The position numbers were made by a program, and so were the translations under genes. The notes beneath the pieces were generated by a model. The model was not told where the DNA came from. It worked only from the letters and a program-made list of their open reading frames with translations, and ran no database searches. This document shows, piece by piece, positions 57,064 to 64,000 of a stretch of 64,000 bases of DNA (its first letter is position 1; each line of letters opens with the position of its first letter). Origin of the DNA: Halichoerus grypus (Eukaryota > Chordata > Mammalia > Carnivora > Phocidae); contig NC_135719.1 of assembly GCF_964656455.1 (NCBI RefSeq), positions 133,733,284 through 133,797,283 on the forward strand, given 5' to 3'.

Positions 57064-57640
57064 TGTTATGGCTCAATTGTTTCCCCCAAATATGTTGAGG
57101 TTCTAACTTCGAGTATCTCAAAATATAACTGTATTTGGATATAGGGTCTTTTGAGTGGTAATTAAGATTAAATGATGTCATCAGAATGGCCCCTAATCCA
57201 ATATGACTGGTGTCCTTATAAGAAAAAGAAGATTAGGACACAGGGCACCTGGGTGACTCAAATGGTTAAGCGTCTGCCTTCGGCTCAGGTCATGATCCCA
57301 GGGTCCTGGGATCGAGTCCCACATCGGGCTCCCTGCTCCTTAGGAGCCTGCTTCTCCCTCTGCCTCTCTCTCTCTCTGTCTCTCATGAATAAATAAATAA
57401 AATCTTTGAAAAAAAAAAAAAAGAAGATTAGGACACAGACAAGACCATATGAAGGCAAAAGTAGAAGACAGCCATCTCCAAAGAAAGGAAAGAGCCCTCA
57501 AAATTAAATGAACCCTGAAAATACCTTTATTTTAGACTTCTAGCCTCCAGAGCTTTGAAGAATAAATTTCTGTTGTTTAAGCCACCCAATCTATTGTACT
57601 TTGTTACAGTAGCCTTAAAAAACTGATATATATATGATAA
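57064..57640 (+). mobile_element. Solitary MaLR (MLT1/MST-like) LTR, split by a SINE
   Basis: Opens 'tgttatggctcaattgtttc' and contains 'atttggatatagggtctttt', 'ccctaatccaatatgactgg', 'tgtccttataag', then after the SINE 'gacttctagcctccagagct', an aataaa signal at 57561-57566, 'gtttaagccacccaat' and a terminal 'tttgttacagtagcc'. Without the SINE and one TSD copy it is about 380 bp, normal for a MaLR solo LTR. Confidence 0.82.
57244..57417 (+). mobile_element. Can-SINE, sense, inserted in an LTR
   Basis: Opens 'ggcacctgggtgactcaaat', B-box region 'tgggatcgagtcccacatc', tail 'ctctcatgaataaataaata' then an A-run. A perfect 21-bp TSD (57223-57243 and 57418-57438, the left edge uncertain within A's) duplicates LTR sequence. 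The frame 57172-57396 crosses the LTR-SINE joint. Confidence 0.98.
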
Positions 57641-57734
57641 AGTCACATACTGCATGTTTTCAGAAATTTGCTATTTTAATGAAGGTATGTGTTAAGAGAA
57701 GTTAATTAAGACACAGTTAATGATAATATAGTAT

Positions 57735-57988
57735 CAACAATTATAATATTAATACCACTGTATATTTCCAGTGTACTGCAGCCTTTTTATAAAACATGGC
57801 ATTCCTTATTATTCCCAATAACCTCCTGAAGCCAGGATGGAAAGTATTTTTTGTCCATTCCATAAACGAGGGGAAAGTCAGATAAGAAGTTGAGTGATTT
57901 ATACAAAACTACATGTCCAGAGAGTGCTGTTGACAGGACTAGAACCCAGGCCCTCTGATTCCATTGTCCAGGGTTAAAACACAGAATG
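57735..57988 (-). mobile_element. MIR relic, antisense, nearly complete
   Basis: 'acgaggggaaagtcagataa', 'gacaggactagaacccaggc' and 'cctctgattccattgtccag' are the complement of the MIR core and 5' part. The minus-strand frame 57787-58032 is within it. Confidence 0.85.
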
Positions 57989-58493
57989 AAGTCATTACTA
58001 CAGAACTGTCTCACCATAAAAATCAATAACACTTCCCAACTGGCAAATTAATAGCTTACTTGTTCATTTAAGAATCTCCCCACTAAGAATAATTAGCAGG
58101 CTTCCATCTGTGGGAATTTTATGTTTTTTTTTTTTTTTTTTTTTCTGGAAGCCATGCATCTACAAAGAAAATTTTAATCATTTAGAGCTTAGATAAGAAA
58201 TACTCTACCATCACATTGCTTGTTCAATGTACAACAGAATTCTTTGTAGTGTATTTGCAAATATTTTTTGGGAAACTAGATACTACAGTGCCCGGTAAAT
58301 GTGTGAAGTTGTAAAATGAGGGACATGAGAAAAGTCAATCTATGTAACACAGTGACCTAAAAGAGAATGGAGATGATATAAACTAAGTGTACAAAGAATG
58401 AGAGAGATTGCAGAGTCTGGAAAAAAAAAAAGTCATTCTATAATATTAAGTACAAACTATGACTTTATTTTACCTGATATATCGGGAATTTAT
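57989..58493. other. Unique DNA with a T-run
   Basis: A T-run spans about 58125-58144. No gene or nameable repeat. Confidence 0.5.
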
Positions 58494-58680
58494 TTTTTTA
58501 AGTTTTTACTTAAATTCCAGTTAGTTAACATAGTGTAGTATTAGTTTCAGGTGTATAATTTAGTGACTCATCACTTACATAAAACATCCAGTGCTCATTA
58601 CAAGTGTGCTCCTTAATACCCATCACTCATTTAGCCCATGCTCCAACCAACCTCTCCTCTGTAAGCAACAATTTATGGAC
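58494..58680 (-). mobile_element. Carnivoran-type L1 3' UTR fragment, antisense
   Basis: A T-rich start ('tttattttttta') leads into 'attccagttagttaacatag', 'tattagtttcaggtgtataa', 'catccagtgctcattacaag' and 'cttaatacccatcactcatt', the complement of an L1 3' UTR related to, but older than, the piece at 60617. 5'-truncated at about 58680. Confidence 0.82.
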
Positions 58681-59097
58681 ATACTGGGAATCTGAACCTA
58701 TTGAATTCAGTATATAATGCCTATAAATATTCAACAAGTTATGATATATTTTAGTTAAAAAAATACTGTAGAGGTTCATTCTAATAATAAAGAAGACATT
58801 TGCATAATATAATTTTCATTGTGACATCAATTCACCATCACCATCCATACAATTGTCACTCTGATCTGCCCTCCATATACTAGAGATAAGTAGGAATCTA
58901 GATATCCATATCTCCACTAGTGGATCAATAAATGTGTCATATAATTTATTAATACCTAGATCTTGAAATATTTAAATTTCTGATATAGTTTTGAGTCATG
59001 ATAAGTTACACATACCAACTAATCAATATATTATGTGTCAATAAATGACAGATGTTCCTTTCTACTCCCATTAGTTTTTAAGAGAATGAATTAGTAA
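58681..59097. other. Unique A+T-rich DNA, nothing recognised
   Basis: No open frame or nameable repeat. Confidence 0.5.
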
Positions 59098-59515
59098 GAT
59101 TGTCTCTGATGAGGGAAACAAAGGCAAGAGAATTGTAGCTTAAATTAAATCTTACAGCTTGCAGCCCACTGACGGATACCTGAAACATGCAGAGAATTAC
59201 CTTCCTCAAGGAACTCATGGCCACCTTAATGTCTTAATGTTTATGTTTTATTAAAGACTAAAAGTAACCTTATCTTAATACCAGCTAGCTTCTCAAGGTC
59301 CTGAAAGCCTTGCTTCCAAATTCCTTAGAGACTTATGCTATCCCTAACCCCCACTAATTAAAAAGTACATAATCAGTGACTCCTCACAATCCCAGTGCAG
59401 TCCTTTCTGCCCATGGGTCCTGTCCCCATGCTATAATATCACCTTTTGCACCAAAAACATCTCAAGAATTCTTTCTTGGTCATTTACTAATGAACCCCAA
59501 AACTTCCAAATTTCA
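59098..59515 (+). mobile_element. ERV1 (gammaretrovirus-like) solo LTR, sense
   Basis: 'ctttctgcccatgggtcctg' followed by a degenerate polyadenylation region ('gctataatatcacc'), 'tttgcaccaaaaacatctca' and 'agaattctttcttggtcat' is the R-U5-like 3' part of a class I ERV LTR. Upstream U3-like sequence contains 'gaattaccttcctcaaggaa'. No primer-binding site or internal genes follow. The frame 59376-59615 is spurious. Confidence 0.65.
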
Positions 59516-60572
59516 TCAGTCTTTATTTAATTTTCCATATATATTAGGGTTAACATTTCTATTTATGAGAAAATGCAGAAGAAGAAAAAACTATAAAACT
59601 TATAAGTGGCTCTAATTAAACCACCTGTATTCAGAGTAAAACTTCTCCTTTAGATGAATTTAAGGCATTTGTTTACTTTTGTTATAATAAATCACCATCA
59701 TTACCTACTCACTCATGTGTCTTTGAATCATGACAGGAAGAGGTGTCAGCAGCTACATAAATATGAACATTCTACACATAATCAAAATTACAACATAATG
59801 ACTAACATCACACCTAAAGGGAAAAGCAAGACTTTCAGAAAAAGATCCATGAAAGGATTCGGTTCAGTCATGTTTTAACTAGAAAGCGGAGGTTATTTCT
59901 GAAGAGATCAGACTTAATTATACTAAAGTATTTGTAATCAGCATTGGACCATGTTTCCAGGCCTAGGATTGAATATTTCAAAATGCTGGAATCAAAGCAC
60001 ACTTGCCATTTCATCTATACAAAAGCCATCAGCTTTTATTTTAATTCAGTGAATTATTTCATAGTATTGGCAATTTCCCATCAACTTGTCCAAAGAATGG
60101 GCTTATAAAAATGGCATTCCCTTTATTCCTGATTGTGTCAACTTAAATGATAAATATGAAAAAATACCACATAATTTAAAAAATCTCTTCCATATTTAAG
60201 TCTTAAGTACTTTAACTAACACTTATCAACATGTTCACCACAACTTTGCTCACAAAAATGTGGAACAGACTAAATATCAACAGAAGGGCCACAAATAAAT
60301 ACATTATAGAGCATTTATGTACCATGTGATAACACTACATCATTATTTTGTGTATTAACTAATAAATTTTAATAAGTAATACACTTATAATAAAATGTGG
60401 CAATAAACATAAATAAAATGTGGCAAGAAACGCTAAACAAATATGGGATCAGTGGTAGAAAAAATGCACTGAAAGTATACCAAAAATATCTTTAATGGTG
60501 TCTCTTTAAATGAAACACTTACAAAATCAGAAAAATTTATCTTTTTATCGATAGCTCTTCTATCTGTGCTCT
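59516..60572. other. Mostly unique DNA; faint L1-like stretch at 60200-60425
   Basis: The segment 60200-60425 ('aacactacatcattattttg', 'atcaacagaagggccacaaa') vaguely resembles an L1M 3' region but is too diverged to claim. The frames 59654-59878 and 60433-60642 lack domains. Confidence 0.4.
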
Positions 60573-60587
60573 TGGGCCTGGTCCATT

Positions 60588-61144
60588 CATTCATTCTTAA
60601 AAATTTATCTATTTTAAAATCAAGCAAAGAAAGTATTATCATATGGTTTCACTTATTTGTGGAACATAAAGAATAGCATGGAGGACATTAGGAGATGGAA
60701 GGGAAAAATGAAGGGGGGGAATCAGAGGGGGAGATGAACCATGAGACACTATGGACTCCAGGAAACAAACTGAGGGTTTTAGAGGGCAAGGGGGTCGGGG
60801 GATGGGTTAGCCCGGTGATGGGTATTAAGGAGGGCAGGTATTGCATAGAGTACTGGGTGTTATACACAAATAATGAATCATGGAACTAATGATGTACTGT
60901 ATGGTGACTAACATAGCATAATAATAATTAAAAAAAAAAGATTTATTTATTTTAGAGAGAGAGAGCATGAGTGGGAGGGGGAGAGGGAGAGGGAAAGAGA
61001 GAATCTCAAGCCAACTCTAAGCTGAGCACAGAGCCTGAGCCCAGAGCCCAAGCCCAACGTGGGGCCCGATCTCATGACACTGAGATCAGGACCTGAGACA
61101 GAACCAAGAGTCAGACACTTAAGGACTGTGCCACCCAGGTGCCC
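60588..61144 (-). mobile_element. Can-SINE, antisense, split by a nested L1
   Basis: The SINE tail complement (60588-60616) and the body (60941-61144, ending 'gccacccaggtgccc') are separated by an L1. A perfect 15-bp TSD (60573-60587 and 61145-61159) encloses the whole. The body is diverged with the older 'accaagagtcagacactt' type. The minus-strand frame 60947-61219 is SINE-derived. Confidence 0.93.
60617..60939 (+). mobile_element. Young carnivoran L1 3' UTR, nested in a SINE
   Basis: 'tattatcatatggtttcact', 'aatagcatggaggacattag', a G-run (60712-60719), 'gatgggttagcccggtgatg', 'ctgtatggtgactaacatag' and an A-tail (60930-60939) make this a 5'-truncated L1 of the carnivoran-specific lineage. 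SINE-tail sequence 'aaaaatttatctatttta' on the left recurs as 'aaaaagatttatttatttta' on the right, the probable TSD. The frame 60695-60889 lies in the UTR. Confidence 0.93.
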
Positions 61145-61159
61145 TGGGCCTGGTCCATT

Positions 61160-61489
61160 TAAATTCACTGACGCATCACCAAAGTCAAGCACACCATATA
61201 GCCTTATACGCCCTGGCAAAATTTTAATTCCTTAGAAAACATCTTGTGCTTCAGACTTTCAGACTTTTCATTATGTTAATTTCACATGCAAAGAGCAAAT
61301 GTAGGTTGCAGTCAGCTTTGTCAGAGCCTGATCAGCATCAATGGCTTGACTCTATTTTCTTATAGTGACTTTTTCATGGACCTGTACTAATTGCATGACT
61401 TCTTTTAATGCATGTAACAAGAGGAAGACCATCGCCATGCAGCAGGAGAATCAGCCAGTCATAGTTAGAGCTAGGTATACTGAGAGGTG
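61160..61489. other. Unique DNA, nothing recognised
   Basis: No gene or nameable repeat. Confidence 0.5.
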
Positions 61490-61625
61490 ATGCCATAGAA
61501 AGAGCTTGTGATTGTGCAGCTTAGATATGGGGGCTTAAACTTTATCCTGGCTATTATTCAGCCAGAATACCACTTAACCTCTCTGAGTCTGCTTTCTTTG
61601 TGTAGTGTGGGGGAAACATTGTTTA
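61490..61625 (+). mobile_element. MIR relic, sense
   Basis: 'aagagcttgtgattgtgcag', 'ttatcctggctattattcag' and 'cacttaacctctctgagtct' fit the MIR order. Confidence 0.6.
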
Positions 61626-62639
61626 TATCACATGCACAATTTCGGACCTACCACTGCATGCTCAAGCACTGGACAACTTCATTTCCCATGCAGAAGCAAG
61701 CAGGCCCCACAAGTGCAACACTGTCATTGTGCCGTGAAGAAATATGAGGCTGATTTCTTGCTTTTTTCCTGCAACTGTGAAGATGAGAATAATTGCTTAA
61801 TATTAATGAAATCTGACTTTCTGACTTTCCTCTGCTTAATTTTGCATTTAAAAATAAACATAATTATCCAAGTCTTTTAACAAGTGTTATCAGCCTTCCC
61901 TTCATGTTTGATGACTCTGTCCCAAATCTATGACTGTGTGTAATGATTCCAAAACCATTAATTTGATGAAGCCAAACAGCAATCAATGCAGAAAAAAGAA
62001 ACAAAGACAAAAATGCAAAAGCATTCCAAGTGAGATTTGACAAAAATGACTGTATCTACAAAGTAATCCAACTTCTCTAATTGGTTAACAAGAAAATGCA
62101 CTGGGCAAAAATTATCTACTGAATATAATTCTTCAATAAATGAATTCTCCAGAATCTCATTATTTTAAATTATTTGATTAGCAGAAATTTTAAAGTCAAA
62201 TAAAACGTTCTGAGTGTGCGTTTCAACTTGCCACATACTGCATGTAAGACACTTTTTCAATGACATATTAGATAAACTGGTTAGGACAGAAAGAGAGAAA
62301 GAGAGAGGGAGGGAGGGAGGGGGAGAGAGGGCTGTCAGGACTAGATTAGAAAGCGGTAGAAAAGATGGAACTTGAAATTATTTGCTTTGAACCATCCATC
62401 ACAAGATTATAAGTGACCATAGCAGGAGATTCACATGTTGGTAATATTTTTTCCTCTACTACTGACTTTGGTCTTCTATTGTTATAAAGAGGACATCAGA
62501 ACATCCACTGGAAAATCACTGTCATTCCCTGCTCCATTTATAACATCTCTACGTGTTGGGAAGAGGTGCAGCCTGCAATGCCTCTGCTATTCTTTATATT
62601 CCACTTCGGTCATCTCATTCAGTTCGGAACGTAAATAAT
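61626..62639. other. Unique DNA with a purine tract
   Basis: A (GA/GGGA)n purine tract lies at 62288-62330. Overlapping frames at 61508-61880 and one at 62435-62638 show no domains. Confidence 0.5.
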
Positions 62640-62990
62640 ATCTTATGTTCATCACTCCCAAATTTATCTAGTTATAATTTTTCTCTGAGTGTGCTCAAAT
62701 GTCCAGTTGCCTTTTAGACATCTTCATTTGGGTGAAGTTTAACTTAGTCCCTACCCTAGAAAGCAATCCTGGTGTTATGTTTACCTTTAAAGCCTTTCCA
62801 ATCTCAGGTACAGACAATAGTTTAACCAGCCACTATGGCCAACATCTTGTAGTCATCTTTAATTGCCTCTTACCCTTGCCTTCCTCCTTCAGTCTATGAC
62901 CTAGTTCTACTCATTTCAAAATTAAAAATATATCCCAAATCTAGACACTTCTCCCCATCTCCATTATTACAGGTGCCAAAAAAAATTGGA
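62640..62990 (+). mobile_element. L2 LINE ORF2 relic, sense, first copy
   Basis: 'catcactcccaaatttatct', 'gccttttagacatcttcatt', 'tatcccaaatctagacactt' and 'ctccccatctccattattac' follow the L2 ORF2 sequence just after the RT catalytic region. Frames are broken; the short frame at 62699-62899 is not a gene. Confidence 0.7.
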
Positions 62991-63439
62991 GACAATGCTA
63001 TTAACTATTAGTTTTAGAGAAATAGGCAAATCACATCAAAATAGGTACTGGACTAGCACGTAGCAGAGAAACGAGTAGTTTTAGGGCCATGGAATTAATC
63101 AGCTTCTATTAAAAACAAAAGGCTTCCATGATTAAAAAAAAATTTAATACTGTGTTGAACAGTTTAAATATGTTCATTTGTTACTGAGTTTCTACAGAAT
63201 ATTTGATACAGAAATATTCATCAAGAATTCATGGAGGGCAATATAATACAAAGGGTATTGAAAATATATTTGAACATAAAATCTATTTATTTGAGGAGAA
63301 TTCTACACTAGTTTAAGAAATATAGCCTTGAATAAAACTTTCAGACATGTTGTTTACACTTCCAAATTTTAGATGTTTATCCAGCTTCAACTGTGTTGTT
63401 TTGGCTATCGTTGTTGGATCTTTTCACTTTCCCAAACTC
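62991..63439. other. Unique A+T-rich DNA between two L2 relics
   Basis: No open frame or nameable repeat. Confidence 0.5.
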
Positions 63440-64000
63440 TAAACAATGGAATGTCCCAAGACTTAGTTCTTTATTTTTTCTAATCTCTACAAGTGATTAT
63501 TTCACTCCCATTGGTTTAAATGTTGTCATAAATTAAAAAGTCTCATGTCTATATCTAATAGCTACCCCTCACCTCCTACTGAACATCTCCACTTGGATAT
63601 TCAAGAGTATCTCCAAATTCACTCTTTATTTGCCCCCATCCCAACCAACTCTGTCTTTGCTTTCCATTTTAGTGAATGGTAACTCTAGTTTTCTAGTAAT
63701 TTAGGCCAAAGAAACATTTGAGGTCATTCTTATTTTCCTCTTCTTTTCTCATGGTGCATATCCTATTCACCAATTACCATTGTAGTCAAAGGCATATTCA
63801 TTTCTGCTAAGGCTACTAATTCACATCTTTTAACTACTGCAAGCCATATCCCTCCTCTGCTCCACGTCTACCATTGGCTCCTTATCTCACTCAAAAATAG
63901 AAGCCAAATTTTACTATGACCTAAAAGTTCTTACACAATTTGTCCTAGGCTACTTCTCTTACTTCATGTTCCTACTACTCCCTCTTCTTTTTTACTCTTT
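63440..64000 (+). mobile_element. L2 LINE ORF2 relic, sense, second copy, off window end
   Basis: 'gaacatctccacttggatat', 'agtgaatggtaactctagtt', 'ttaggccaaagaaacatttg' and 'tctaccattggctccttatc' follow L2 ORF2 into the 3' UTR. It covers a region overlapping that of the copy at 62640-62990. It runs past the end of the window. Confidence 0.75.

Noticed and set aside
59376..59615. 79-codon frame as a retroviral leader or gene
   Set aside because: It begins in the LTR and runs into unique DNA. No primer-binding site or internal ERV genes follow.

Overview
The window looks like nuclear DNA from a carnivoran mammal, most likely an arctoid caniform (bear, pinniped or mustelid group). The main evidence is 13 copies of the tRNA-derived Can-SINE, several nearly intact with perfect target-site duplications (TSDs), and a 3' fragment of a young carnivoran-type L1. 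The arctoid placement rests on the wording of the SINE body and tail and is an inference. By eye the DNA is roughly two-thirds A+T and CpG-poor, with no CpG island.

I find no protein-coding gene, exon series, tRNA, rRNA or other functional RNA gene. Every open frame above 60 codons is a chance frame in A+T-rich DNA, a translation of a SINE, L2, LTR or microsatellite, or an unsupported frame in unique sequence. The longest unique-sequence frame is 155 codons at 35613-36080 on the minus strand. The window is best read as a gene desert or the inside of a very large intron.

Layout. 1-11 kb: unique DNA, two opposed old L1 pieces (2.26-3.56 kb), L2 and MIR relics, a young SINE inside a MIR (7.15-7.37 kb), and an LTR (10.8-11.3 kb). 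11.3-18.7 kb: mostly unique, including a 4.9-kb stretch with no repeat I can name and two small clusters of retained CpGs. 18.7-31.6 kb: L2, two LTRs of one ERV family in opposite orientation (19.7-20.7 and 30.7-31.6 kb), local duplications near 21-22 kb, SINEs, MER5-type hAT relics and a long purine tract. 31.6-41.5 kb: mostly unique, with a probable CR1/L3 relic, L2/MIR, MER5/MER20 and a 121-bp dispersed duplication. 41.5-43.1 kb: one long L2 relic with recognisable reverse-transcriptase motifs. 43-52 kb: a MITE, an A+T-rich palindromic block, a cluster of three SINEs, and an ERVL/MaLR-like pol relic. 52-64 kb: MIRs, L1 ends, a SINE inserted in another SINE's tail, a SINE inserted in an LTR, an ERV1-like LTR, an L1 nested in a SINE, and two L2 relics, the last running off the window.

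No undescribed biological system is evident. The informative content is a layered record of insertions whose order can be read from nested TSDs, a few non-transposon duplications, and some repeat-poor or CpG-retaining segments that could be regulatory. Repeat family names come from recognition of the sequence, not a database search, and old-repeat edges are approximate to tens of bases.
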